Below, in pieces: positions 48,326 through 56,661 of a DNA stretch of 64,000 bases (positions are counted from its first letter, which is position 1; each line of letters starts with the position of its first letter). A program made the position numbers and the translations under genes. This DNA comes from Candidatus Dactylopiibacterium sp. Its GTDB lineage: Bacteria > Pseudomonadota > Gammaproteobacteria > Burkholderiales > Rhodocyclaceae. Under the pieces are notes generated by a model, which searched no databases, had not been told where the DNA came from, and worked only from the letters and a program-made list of their open reading frames with translations. The stretch spans positions 1-64,000 of the forward strand of contig JAVHXQ010000013.1 of the NCBI GenBank assembly GCA_031119555.1, in the 5' to 3' direction.

Positions 48326-50416
48326 ATGCCTGAGACCACCGCCCCCGCGGGCGAGTACCGCGTGCTGCCGCTGCATTGCCTGCAACGCAGCCCGACCAAC
48401 CCCCGCAAGCACTTTGCCACGCCGGACTGGGATGAATTCGTTGCCAGCATCGCCAAGCACGGCGTCATGCAGCCCATCCTCGCACGCCCCTGGCCCACCG
48501 GCCGCGCGGGCCGCGACGTGGGCACCGAGTATGAAATCGTCGCCGGCGAACGCCGCTGGCGCGGCTCGCTCGCCGCCGAGCGGCAAGAAATCCCCGTCAT
48601 GGTCCGCGACCTGACCGACCGCGAGGTGCTCGAGCTGCAGATCATCGAGAACCTGCAGCGGCGCAACATCAGCGAGCTGGAAGAGGCCGAAGGCTACCAG
48701 CGCATGACCAACGAGGTGGGGTACTCGGTCGACGAACTCTGCGAGGCCGTAGGCAAGAGCCGCGCGTACATCTACGCACGGCTCAAGCTGCTCGATCTGT
48801 GCGAAGAAGCGCGCGACCCGCTGGTGCGTGGCGTGGTGCCGGCCTCTGTGGCGCTGCTCGTGGCACGCATGCCCACGCCCTCGCTCCAGAAGCGCGCAAT
48901 GACCGAGATCGCCGCCGGCTGGACCACGATGGGCGCCACGGGCGAACCCATGAGCGCCCGGGCGGCGGCGCGGCATATTCAGGAGCGCTACACGCTGCAG
49001 ATCAAGTCTGCCCCCTGGCCGCTGGACGACGCCACGCTGATCCCCCTGGCGGGCGCGTGCGACGCCTGCCCGCTGCGCACGGGGTGCAACCGCGAGATGT
49101 TCGCGGACATCACTGCAGACGTCTGCACGAGCCCCGATTGCTTCCAGGCCAAGCGCGCGCGGTGGCCGCAGGTGAAGGTGGAGCGCGCCATCGCGGCGGG
49201 CTTTACGGTCATCCAGGGCGAAGAGGCGCAACGCCTGGCACCGCGCGGCTGGCTTTCGCCCTATGCGCAGGACGACGTACCGGAAGAGCAGAAGCTCGTC
49301 GAGCTCGATGACGATCTTGGCGACGACGAGGACAGCCCGACGATTCGCGACGTACTAGGGGCACATCTTGAGACGTTGCAGCGCACGGTCATCATCACCA
49401 CCGGCCACGAGTCCATCGAGGTCATCACGGCGGGCGCCCTGCAGAAAGCGCTGACCGACATCGGGTACAAACCGCCCTCGCACGACGCCGCGCCGGCGCA
49501 CGATCACAACGCCTCGCAGCTTGACAGCCCGCGCAACGACGCCTGGCGCGAGCAGTACGCGAAGCAGAAAGCGCTTCAGGAAGCCCGCGCGGAGAGTGAC
49601 GCCCTGTGCAAACGCCTCACCGAAAACTTTCGGCAATGGCAGAACATCGAGCCCACGGAACTCGGCGTTCGCCTGGAGCTGCTGGCGAAGATCTCGATCC
49701 TGGCGTTCGGCCCGAACGACCACGACGACTATGCAGCAATCCTGGGCATCGACCCTGCGCCGCAGAACTGCGCAGACACAGTAATTCCGCGCCTGCTCGC
49801 AGCGACGGAGCATGCCACGCGGGAACAGTTGTTGGCCGTAGTGGCCCTGGAGATCCTTTTCGAAGCCAGTCGCCTTCCTGTCGCCCCGGTGCACGAGCCC
49901 GTCGCGCGCGAGGTTCTGCGCCCGTACCTGAGCATTCTGGAGGGCTCCCCTGATGCCCCGGAAAGCCTCTCTCCCCCTACGCAGGCTGCGCGCGCAGGGG
50001 ATGTAGATGCGCGCGACGAAGCTGCGCAAGCGCCGGACGAGAACCCGGCGGAAGAACCTGCCCCGGCGCCGGAGGAGGCCCCCGAGCCCAAGCCGAAGGC
50101 GCCCCCTAAGCAGGCGAAGAAGAACCAGGCCGCTACCGCGGCGAAGGACACGAAGAAAGGCAAGGAAAGCGGCCGCGCTGCGGCCGGAGGGAACAAGAAA
50201 CCCTCGCCCGAAGCCACGCCCTCGCCGAAGGCAAAGCTCGCGCCCGCCGCGAAGAAGCCTGCAGCGGCGTCGAAAAAGCCCGTGCATCCGCCTGTCAAGT
50301 ACCGCAACCCTGCGCTGCCCACGCAAACCTGGACCGGTCGCGGCAAGAAACCCGCCTGGGTTGAAACCGCCCTTGCCGAAGGCCGCACGCTCGCCGATCT
50401 GGAGATCTCGCAATGA
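48326..50416 (+). CDS. ParB/Spo0J-family nuclease-like protein
   Basis: A 696-residue protein. The N-terminal ParB domain has GVMQPILARPW, the CTP-binding type motif GERRWRGSL near residues 75-83 and ENLQRRNISELEEAEGY, followed by a helix-turn-helix (GYSVDELCEAVGKSRAYIYA). A middle zinc-like region (CDACPLRTGCNREMF) is followed by a helical part, and the last 150 residues are alanine/proline/lysine-rich. ParB-like proteins in phages act in partition, transcription or as ssDNA nucleases. There is no parA nearby. It is the largest PL-operon gene. Confidence 0.88.
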   Translation: MPETTAPAGEYRVLPLHCLQRSPTNPRKHFATPDWDEFVASIAKHGVMQPILARPWPTGRAGRDVGTEYEIVAGERRWRGSLAAERQEIPVMVRDLTDREVLELQIIENLQRRNISELEEAEGYQRMTNEVGYSVDELCEAVGKSRAYIYARLKLLDLCEEARDPLVRGVVPASVALLVARMPTPSLQKRAMTEIAAGWTTMGATGEPMSARAAARHIQERYTLQIKSAPWPLDDATLIPLAGACDACPLRTGCNREMFADITADVCTSPDCFQAKRARWPQVKVERAIAAGFTVIQGEEAQRLAPRGWLSPYAQDDVPEEQKLVELDDDLGDDEDSPTIRDVLGAHLETLQRTVIITTGHESIEVITAGALQKALTDIGYKPPSHDAAPAHDHNASQLDSPRNDAWREQYAKQKALQEARAESDALCKRLTENFRQWQNIEPTELGVRLELLAKISILAFGPNDHDDYAAILGIDPAPQNCADTVIPRLLAATEHATREQLLAVVALEILFEASRLPVAPVHEPVAREVLRPYLSILEGSPDAPESLSPPTQAARAGDVDARDEAAQAPDENPAEEPAPAPEEAPEPKPKAPPKQAKKNQAATAAKDTKKGKESGRAAAGGNKKPSPEATPSPKAKLAPAAKKPAAASKKPVHPPVKYRNPALPTQTWTGRGKKPAWVETALAEGRTLADLEISQ

Positions 50417-50622
50417 AGCCCATCACAAACCGCCGCGAGCGCGAACGTCTGCTCGCCAACGGCCCGCGCGTCACCACAGACGACCTTCCGAAAGCGCCCT
50501 TTACTGAGCTCGACACCAGCAAGCCCGCATTCCGGCACCTGCGCCGCGAGCTCTACACCAACGACCTGCGCCCGCACGTGAGTGCCACAGGCCGCGCCGC
50601 CTACCACCGCCTCGAGGACTGA
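50413..50622 (+). CDS. Small early protein after the ParB-like gene
   Basis: A 69-residue basic protein (KPITNRRERERLLANGPRVT; TSKPAFRHLRRELYTNDLRP). It overlaps the previous stop by 4 bp and precedes the next gene by 2 bp. Unknown function. Confidence 0.62.
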   Translation: MKPITNRRERERLLANGPRVTTDDLPKAPFTELDTSKPAFRHLRRELYTNDLRPHVSATGRAAYHRLED

Positions 50623-50624
50623 TC

Positions 50625-51581
50625 ATGCTCGCCACCCTTCTCTCGTTTCTGAAAAAGCTGGTCGCCCGCCGCGAACTCGAAGAACTGTCGCGCTGGCACA
50701 TCCAGTGGCAGGAGCATCGCCGCCGGCTCGCCAGCATCCCCAACGTGGGCGAAACCCTGGACCACCTGCGTGACGCGGTAAGAACCGGCGGAGAGATCCC
50801 TCTGTCTGCCTTTCGGGATGCGCTCCGTAGGCAGGGTGCGCAGGAAAGCCTCCAAGAGCGCGCGTTGCGTGAGCAGATCGTAGAGCTGGTCCGGGCCAAG
50901 GATCACTACAAGCACATCGCGCACATGGCGGCGGAGAACAGCGAAATCCTCGCATCCATGGCCTGGCCCGGCGGATTGCTGGATCGCGTCAAAGCTGCGG
51001 AACAGCGCATCGCCAACAACCTGGCGCCGCGACGCATTCCCGCCGACCCGGCCGACGTCGACCTCGTGCTGGCCGAGGTTCGGATGCTCCTGGAAAAGCA
51101 GCCTCCCCCAATCTGGCTGCGCGAGAGGCCTCATGACCCGGCAACGACACGAGCGGCCCACGGCGTACTTGTCGAGCGGCTACGGCAGATTGAGGTCGAG
51201 GGCTACACGCCGGAGCATGACGACGAGCACGCCAACGAAGAACTCGCCGCCATGGCGTGCTTCTACGCAATGCCGCCCGGCATGCGCGACTGGCCGGCAA
51301 CCGAAACCGGCTACGGCGCGACTTTCGGCAGCGCGGCTGTCCCGGAAGGCTGGCAGACCCAAACCGGCAACCGACTCGACGAGCTGCACAAGGCCGGCGC
51401 GCTGATCCTCGCGGAAATCGCGCGTCAGCACCGCTCCGCAGCCGCTCCCTTCGAGCGGAAACACAAGCCCCATCGCTGGGACAAATCCGGCGAACGCTGC
51501 ATGGATTGCGGGGACAAGGATTGGCTGGCCGACGCCGATTGCCGTGGCACGGCCAGGGCGACAGATGGGGGTGCGGAATGA
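50625..51581 (+). CDS. Early phage protein with conserved ERLRQIE-type domain
   Basis: A 318-residue protein. The N-terminal half is helical. From about residue 188 comes a module common in phage early proteins (RLRQIEVEGYTPEHDDEHAN, then AAMACFYAMPPGM). A C-terminal cysteine pair (CMDCGDKDW) near 292 could bind metal. It may be a small host-interference or nucleotide-related protein; no enzymatic motif is visible. Confidence 0.7.
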   Translation: MLATLLSFLKKLVARRELEELSRWHIQWQEHRRRLASIPNVGETLDHLRDAVRTGGEIPLSAFRDALRRQGAQESLQERALREQIVELVRAKDHYKHIAHMAAENSEILASMAWPGGLLDRVKAAEQRIANNLAPRRIPADPADVDLVLAEVRMLLEKQPPPIWLRERPHDPATTRAAHGVLVERLRQIEVEGYTPEHDDEHANEELAAMACFYAMPPGMRDWPATETGYGATFGSAAVPEGWQTQTGNRLDELHKAGALILAEIARQHRSAAAPFERKHKPHRWDKSGERCMDCGDKDWLADADCRGTARATDGGAE

Positions 51582-52516
51582 ACGGACAACAGTGGGTCAC
51601 CGACATTCACGGAAACAACCTCCGCCCGATGTCGGAGCAGAACGTCGAGGACGTGTCTGCGCAGAAGCGGGCCCGCCCGCGCGACATGACCGAAGCGGAC
51701 TTCGACGGGGCCAACGTGGCTGAAGAGATCAAGCCGGTGGCGTGGATGGTGTGGGCTGGAGTTTTTGAGTCTCGCCCCGTCTGGCCTCCACACAAAACGG
51801 TGATCGAGGCTTCACGCGCAGCACATGAAATCAAGAGTGCGACCATCGTGAAGCCTCTTTACTCGGCCGATCAGGTAACGCAGCAGGCAACGCAGGCCGT
51901 GGCCGCCCAGTCCAAGCAACCTGAAAGCGTCGCTGATGCGTTGCCGCTGTCCGTATTCAGCAAGGGGCAGTGGCTGTTCCGGGAGACGGGGCAGGAATTT
52001 TCGGGCGATGACCTTGATGAGGCCGCATTTGCTGTCTATGGGCCCGCCCAGACAAATGGGAATTCCGGGCGAGCCGAGTTCCCTGATGGGTTTGTCCGCG
52101 TCGAGGCATTCAATCGCCTGCAGGCCCTTTGCGACTCTCAGGCCGAGCGGCTGCTTGCCATTGATGATGCCCAGCCACAACCATCCGGGAATGCCGGAGA
52201 GTTGGACGAGCGCAAGCTGACAGAACTGTCCGTGCGCCTGCGCACTGCTGCGGATCAACACCCCGGGTGGCGTGACATCCTCACGTCCGCCGCTAATGAG
52301 ATCGAGCGCTACTACGGCGGGATGCTCTACTGGAAGGCGACGGCGGAAGCGAAAGACAGGGCCGCTGCGGCGCCGGCCGACGTGATGGCGGATGCGACAC
52401 ACACCACGAGCTGCGGCTACTGCACTTATGACGAGTCGGACGGCGCGCTTGAATGGCAATGCGCCAAGTGTGCGGCCATTGACGCCGCACGCGCCAAGGA
52501 AGGCGGTGCCTCGTGA
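51578..52516 (+). CDS. Early phage protein with C-terminal cysteine motif
   Basis: A 312-residue protein of unknown family. The middle is rich in glutamine and acidic residues. The C-terminal part has paired cysteines (SCGYCTYDES and WQCAKCAAID) that probably bind zinc. The ATG overlaps the previous stop (ATGA). Composition is lower in GC than surrounding genes between about 51600 and 52150, suggesting separate origin. Confidence 0.68.
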   Translation: MNGQQWVTDIHGNNLRPMSEQNVEDVSAQKRARPRDMTEADFDGANVAEEIKPVAWMVWAGVFESRPVWPPHKTVIEASRAAHEIKSATIVKPLYSADQVTQQATQAVAAQSKQPESVADALPLSVFSKGQWLFRETGQEFSGDDLDEAAFAVYGPAQTNGNSGRAEFPDGFVRVEAFNRLQALCDSQAERLLAIDDAQPQPSGNAGELDERKLTELSVRLRTAADQHPGWRDILTSAANEIERYYGGMLYWKATAEAKDRAAAAPADVMADATHTTSCGYCTYDESDGALEWQCAKCAAIDAARAKEGGAS

Positions 52517-52782
52517 CACCCATCAAAGCCCTGTCCATCGCGGGGGCCGCGCTCTACGTTGTGATGTTCGTTGTGACGTTCGGCCCCGCTGCGGTCGATA
52601 CCGAGCACGAGAAGCGCGCCAACTATGACGAATGCCTGAGGCAAAAAGGGGATCAAGGCGGCTGCATCCACTGGAAGGCCGGGGCGGAGCCTGTCTTCAA
52701 GGCGACATTCTGGCCGCTCTGGATTTCCTACAAAGTCGCCGCGTGGGATGCAGGGCGCCAAAAGAAAGGAGGGGGATCGTGA
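52513..52782 (+). CDS. Small membrane-associated early protein
   Basis: An 89-residue protein with an N-terminal membrane helix (ALSIAGAALYVVMFVVTFGP), two cysteines (DECLRQKGDQGGC) and a tryptophan-rich end. GTG start overlapping the previous stop. It may be in the inner membrane or periplasm. Function unknown. Confidence 0.65.
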   Translation: MTPIKALSIAGAALYVVMFVVTFGPAAVDTEHEKRANYDECLRQKGDQGGCIHWKAGAEPVFKATFWPLWISYKVAAWDAGRQKKGGGS

Positions 52783-52997
52783 CCGAAAACCTTCAAATCG
52801 CCGTCGCTGCCGTGCGGCTTTACGCCGAATCGCACCCTCGCCCACCCCACGTGACGCAGGCCCAGGCCGCTGAAATGCTGGGCTTGAGCCGGCCCACCGT
52901 GCGCAAGCTCGTACTCGCCGGCACATTGCACCTCAACGCTTGCGGCCTGATTCCGATCAGCGACGTCGACCGCGCGCTGTCGAGCCGTTCGAAGTGA
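52779..52997 (+). CDS. Helix-turn-helix DNA-binding protein (excisionase-like)
   Basis: A 72-residue protein with an excisionase/MerR-type helix-turn-helix (VTQAQAAEMLGLSRPTVRKL, then AGTLHLNACGLIPISDVDRAL), the usual layout of small Xis-like or accessory regulators. GTG start with GTGA overlap. Located 600 bp from the integrase but on the other strand; a role in excision is plausible. Confidence 0.78.
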   Translation: MTENLQIAVAAVRLYAESHPRPPHVTQAQAAEMLGLSRPTVRKLVLAGTLHLNACGLIPISDVDRALSSRSK

Positions 52998-53587
52998 CAG
53001 CTCACCGAATCAAGCACGCCGCCCCAGCAACTGAACATCGAGAAACGGAAATTCGCGTGAGGAAACGAATTCTTGACCCCTGCTGCGGCAGCCGAATGAT
53101 GTGGTTTGACCGCGAACACCCTGACGTCATTTTCGGCGATCAACGTCGTGAAGTTTTGACCGTCTCCGATCGCTCTCACGGCAAGCAGAGCGGGACGCGC
53201 ACACTCCGCATCGAGCCGGATACGATGCTGGATTTCCGCTCGCTGCCGTATCCGGACGGCGCCTTCAAGTTGGTCGCGTTCGATCCGCCGCATTTGGTGC
53301 GCGCGGGCGCCAGAAGCTGGCTGGCCGCGAAGTACGGGAAGCTAGGGCCCGACTGGCGCGAAGATCTGCGCAAGGGCTTCGAAGAATGCTTCCGCGTCCT
53401 CGCCGCAGACGGTGTTCTCGTATTCAAGTGGAACGAAACACAAGTCAAGGTCAAAGAGGTTTTGGCGGTGGCCACCGTAAGCCCGCTGTTTGGACATCTG
53501 ACCGGACGCAAGGGCCTGACGCACTGGCTGGTATTCATGAAACCAACCACACCCGCTCCCAAACACCAACCCGGGCCCCCCGGGTAA
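52994..53587 (+). CDS. Phage methyltransferase-like protein (DPPH motif)
   Basis: A 197-residue Rossmann-fold SAM-dependent methyltransferase-like protein. It has DPCCGSRMMWF as the SAM site and FDPPH at about residue 97, a variant of the DPPY/NPPY catalytic motif of N-methyltransferases. A basic loop (KGLTHWLVFMKP) follows. It is the last PL-operon gene and converges on int with a 2-bp gap. The GTG at 52994 gives a GTGA overlap; a GTG at 53057 right before the SAM motif is an alternative start. Confidence 0.8.
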   Translation: MTAHRIKHAAPATEHRETEIRVRKRILDPCCGSRMMWFDREHPDVIFGDQRREVLTVSDRSHGKQSGTRTLRIEPDTMLDFRSLPYPDGAFKLVAFDPPHLVRAGARSWLAAKYGKLGPDWREDLRKGFEECFRVLAADGVLVFKWNETQVKVKEVLAVATVSPLFGHLTGRKGLTHWLVFMKPTTPAPKHQPGPPG

Positions 53588-53589
53588 CG

Positions 53590-54573
53590 TCAATCGAGGC
53601 GCGCAGCCAGATCCGAAGCGCTCGGGTTGTAGTACGTGAGCGCCTGCTTCGTGTTGCTCCAGCCCATGATCTTGCAGAGATCGAGCACGTCGACTTTTCG
53701 AGCCATCCACGTCGCAGCCGTGTGGCGCGCATCGTGAAACGTGAAGCCAGCCAGGCCAGCTCGGGCCCGGTATTTTCGGAAGAGCGCGTCAAGTGTCTCG
53801 ACGCGTAAGCCAAACACCAGGCGTTCATCCCACCCCCTGGCTCGCTCAAGGAGCATCACAGCACGCCTGGATAACGGCACTCGGCGCGGCACGGTCTTTG
53901 TCACGAGCAAGACGACATGATCGCGCGCTACGCGATCCCACGTCAGGCCGCACAACTCCCCCGCCCGCATGCCCGTCCGCAGCGCAACCAGAAAGCAAAG
54001 TGCGACCATATGTCGCTGCTCTGCGGGGCGCCTCCCAGGGGAATACCCCAGCGCACGCAGCATGGCGCGAATCTGCTTACCAGAGATCACTACTTCGCGA
54101 TGTCGCGGCTGAGGCGGCTTGCGGACGTCCGACAGGGGGTTGTGATCGATCCAGCGCCACTCCCGGCGCGCCATCTCGAGCGCGGCGGCGATCTGGCCGA
54201 TCTCGCGAATCACGGAGCCCGCGGATACCTCGCGCAGTCGTGCGTCCCGCCAAGCAGCGAAGTCCTCTGGCGCCAGGTCCGCGAGGAGCTTCTTCGCGAG
54301 ATCCGGCGAGGCGGTCAGAAACCGATTAATCCGGATGATTTCCCACCGCTCACCGCGCTTGGTGATTGACACCTCATCACGATAGCGGATGAGAAGCTCA
54401 CCCAAGGTGTGGCGCTCAGCAGGCGCTTTCTTCGCCTGTTCGCGCAAGGCGGATTCCCGAGAAGAGGCCCAAGCCTCAGCCTCCCGCTTGGTGCGAAACG
54501 TGGAACTTTCGCGCACACCCCGTATAGCGACCTGGGCGCGATACCCGCGCTCAGTCTTTTGGATCGAAGCCAT
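53590..54573 (-). CDS. int: Tyrosine integrase
   Basis: A 327-residue tyrosine recombinase that integrates and excises the phage at tRNA-Leu. N-terminal Arg-rich DNA-binding part (IQKTERGYRAQVAIRGVRES), core-binding domain, then catalytic Arg203 (TGMRAGELCGL), His280/Arg283 (FHDARHTAAT) and Tyr314 or Tyr315 (ALTYYNP). It lies 141 bp from attR, transcribed away from it. Confidence 0.96.
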   Translation of the reverse strand: MASIQKTERGYRAQVAIRGVRESSTFRTKREAEAWASSRESALREQAKKAPAERHTLGELLIRYRDEVSITKRGERWEIIRINRFLTASPDLAKKLLADLAPEDFAAWRDARLREVSAGSVIREIGQIAAALEMARREWRWIDHNPLSDVRKPPQPRHREVVISGKQIRAMLRALGYSPGRRPAEQRHMVALCFLVALRTGMRAGELCGLTWDRVARDHVVLLVTKTVPRRVPLSRRAVMLLERARGWDERLVFGLRVETLDALFRKYRARAGLAGFTFHDARHTAATWMARKVDVLDLCKIMGWSNTKQALTYYNPSASDLAARLD

Positions 54574-54714
54574 GTGGGGAAATCAGTGGGGGAAATATGG
54601 GGAACCCATCCTCCCAAACATTGCCATGCGGCGTCAATTAGTGGAACATCAACCCATGCAAGTCACTGATTTTTAGTTATTTTTGCTTGTAGCGAAAAAT
54701 ACAGAAAAGGACAG

Positions 54715-54734
54715 TGGTGCCCGGGAAGGGACTC
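54715..54734. other. attR, right phage attachment site
   Basis: The 20-base repeat TGGTGCCCGGGAAGGGACTC equals attL at 14368-14387. It is part of the intact tRNA-Leu, whose 3' end was supplied by the phage. Confidence 0.93.
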
Positions 54735-54799
54735 GAACCCCCACGTATCGCTACGCCAGAACCTAAATCTGGTGCGTCTACCAATTTCGCCACCCGGGC
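54715..54799 (-). tRNA. tRNA-Leu, anticodon UAG
   Basis: An 85-nt cloverleaf on the minus strand: acceptor GCCCGGG / CCCGGGC with encoded ACCA, anticodon stem CCAGA / TCTGG with loop TTTAGGT giving anticodon TAG, a long variable arm typical of leucine, and T-loop GTTCGAGTC. Its 3' 20 nt are the phage core site. Confidence 0.97.
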
Positions 54800-54945
54800 C
54801 TGTCGCCGGCGCAAGGCGCGCGCGGCAACGAGGCGCGGATTATAGCCCAGCCTCGCCGGCCGGTGCCTGAGGGCGCGCGGGGAATGCGCGCGCGGGGGCG
54901 CTGTGCGGGGCGGATGCGCGCGCCGGGGCTTCGGGGCGCGCGGGT

Positions 54946-54951
54946 TATACT
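54946..54951 (+). promoter_or_regulatory. -10 element of hpnC, very close to the start codon
   Basis: TATACT ends 10 bp before the hpnC ATG at 54962, with no ribosome site between, so transcription would start at or next to the ATG and give a leaderless message. No good -35 is seen. Confidence 0.55.
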
Positions 54952-54961
54952 CGCTGCCCTC

Positions 54962-55771
54962 ATGAGCGTCGAACACTACGAAAATTTTCCGGTCGCCTCG
55001 GTGCTGCTGCCGCGCCGCCTGCGCGAGCCGGTCGAGGCCATCTACGCCTTCGCGCGTCATGCCGATGACATTGCCGACGAGGGCGAGGCGGACGCCGCCA
55101 CGCGTCTCGCCGACCTGGCGGCCTGCGCCCGGGCGCTGGATCTGATCGAGACCGGTTCGCCGCCCGCCACCCCGATGTTCGCGCGCCTTGCCCGCAACGT
55201 GGCCGAGTGGTGCCTGCCGGTGCCCTTGCTGCGCGACCTGCTCGATGCCTTCGCGCAGGATGTCGTCAAGACGCGCTACGCCGATTTCCCCGAGCTGCTC
55301 GATTACTGCCGCCGCTCGGCCAACCCCGTTGGCCGCCTGCTGCTGCATCTGTACGGCGTAGACGATGCCGCCAGCCTGCAGCGCTCGGACGCGATCTGCT
55401 CGGCGCTGCAGCTCATCAACTTCTGGCAGGACGTGGGCGTGGACTGGCCCAAGGGCCGCGTCTATCTGCCGCAGGACAGCCTGACGCGCTTCGGCGTGAG
55501 CGAAGCCGCGATCGCCGCCGGTCGCGTGGACGATGCGTGGCGCGCGCTGATGGCCTTCGAAGTGCAGCGCGCGCGTGCGATGATGCTGGCCGGCGCGCCG
55601 CTCGCGAAGACATTGCCGGGCCGCGTCGGCTGGGAGCTGCGGCTTGTCGTGCAGGGCGGGCTGCGCATTCTTGAACGCATCGAGGCCGTGGGGTACGACG
55701 TCTTCCGCCAGCGCCCGCGGCTGGGCCGGCTCGACTGGCTGCTGCTCGCCGGCCGCGCCTGCGCGATGTAA
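54962..55771 (+). CDS. hpnC: Squalene synthase HpnC (hydroxysqualene synthase)
   Basis: A 269-residue trans-prenyltransferase-fold protein that converts presqualene diphosphate to hydroxysqualene. Two aspartate-rich regions are visible: RHADDIADEGE near residue 35 and LINFWQDVGVDWPKGR near 147. The family normally has DxxxD pairs there. Unlike HpnD, the second motif is NFWQD. It opens the hpnCDE set. Confidence 0.93.
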   Translation: MSVEHYENFPVASVLLPRRLREPVEAIYAFARHADDIADEGEADAATRLADLAACARALDLIETGSPPATPMFARLARNVAEWCLPVPLLRDLLDAFAQDVVKTRYADFPELLDYCRRSANPVGRLLLHLYGVDDAASLQRSDAICSALQLINFWQDVGVDWPKGRVYLPQDSLTRFGVSEAAIAAGRVDDAWRALMAFEVQRARAMMLAGAPLAKTLPGRVGWELRLVVQGGLRILERIEAVGYDVFRQRPRLGRLDWLLLAGRACAM

Positions 55772-55823
55772 CCCCCGCCGCCCCTGCCCTTCGAACTCCG
55801 CCCCGAACCGCCGGACCCTTGCC

Positions 55824-56657
55824 ATGACGCCCGACGAATACTGCGAACAGAAAGCCGCCGCGAGCGGCTCCAGCTTCTACTACAGCTTCCGCTTCCTCAC
55901 GCCCGAACGCCGCCGCGCCATCACGGCGCTGTACGCCTTCTGCCGCGAGGTGGACGATGTCGTCGACGAGACGCACGACGTGGAGGTCGCCGCGCGCCAG
56001 CTCGACTGGTGGCGCGCCGAAGTCGCCGCGATCTACGCGGGCCACGCGACGCACCCCGTGGGTCAGGCGCTGACGCCCGTGGTGCAGGCGTTCCGGCTGC
56101 CGCAGGAGCAACTGCTGGAGATCATCGACGGCATGCAGATGGACCTCGAACAGGCGCGCTACGCCGACTTCAAGGCCCTGCAGCTGTACTGCTACCGGGT
56201 TGCGAGCGTGGTCGGCCTGCTCGCGGCGGAGATCTTCGGCTACAGCGACCGCCAGACCCTGCGCTACGCGCACGACCTGGGCATCGCCTTCCAGCTCACC
56301 AACATCATCCGCGACGTGGGCGAGGATGCGCGCCGCGGCCGCATCTACCTGCCGGTGGCCGAACTGGAGGCTTACAACGTGCCGGCGCGCGACATCCTGG
56401 AAGCGCGCGACAGCGAGAACTTCCAGCGCCTCATGGCCTTCCAGATCGAGCGCGCACAGCACTACTACGCGCTTGCGCTCTCGCAGTTGCCGGCAGCCGA
56501 CCGCAAGTCCCAGCGCGCCGGCCTCATCATGGCCGCGATCTATCGTGAAACCCTGCGCGAGATCGAAGCCGACGGCTGCCGTGTGCTGTCCCACCGGCTC
56601 TCGCTGACGCCGCTGCGCAAACTCTGGCTGGCCGTGAAGGCCTGGATCAAGAGCTGA
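55824..56657 (+). CDS. hpnD: Presqualene diphosphate synthase HpnD
   Basis: A 277-residue prenyl synthase that joins two farnesyl diphosphates into presqualene diphosphate. Motifs: SFYYSFRFLTPERR at the start, DDVVDE near residue 35, YCYRVASVVGLLA, and NIIRDVGEDARRGRIYLP near 158. It is 52 bp after hpnC. Together with HpnC and HpnE it replaces the eukaryotic-type squalene synthase. Confidence 0.95.
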   Translation: MTPDEYCEQKAAASGSSFYYSFRFLTPERRRAITALYAFCREVDDVVDETHDVEVAARQLDWWRAEVAAIYAGHATHPVGQALTPVVQAFRLPQEQLLEIIDGMQMDLEQARYADFKALQLYCYRVASVVGLLAAEIFGYSDRQTLRYAHDLGIAFQLTNIIRDVGEDARRGRIYLPVAELEAYNVPARDILEARDSENFQRLMAFQIERAQHYYALALSQLPAADRKSQRAGLIMAAIYRETLREIEADGCRVLSHRLSLTPLRKLWLAVKAWIKS

Positions 56658-56661
56658 CCCG

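Larger units (their letters stand above)
14368..54734. mobile_element. Complete lambdoid siphophage-like prophage in tRNA-Leu
   Basis: About 40.4 kb bounded by a 20-bp direct repeat equal to the 3' end of tRNA-Leu. It holds integrase, CI/Cro switch, replication, terminase, portal, capsid, tail, lysis and accessory modules with no obvious broken structural gene. Tail genes (tape measure, DUF2460, DUF2163, NlpC/P60, tip protein) point to a long non-contractile tail. Lambda-like gpA/Nu1, gpW, portal and gpZ proteins are combined with a Mu-like fused protease/capsid and a Mor-type activator, so it is mosaic. It may still be inducible. Confidence 0.95.
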
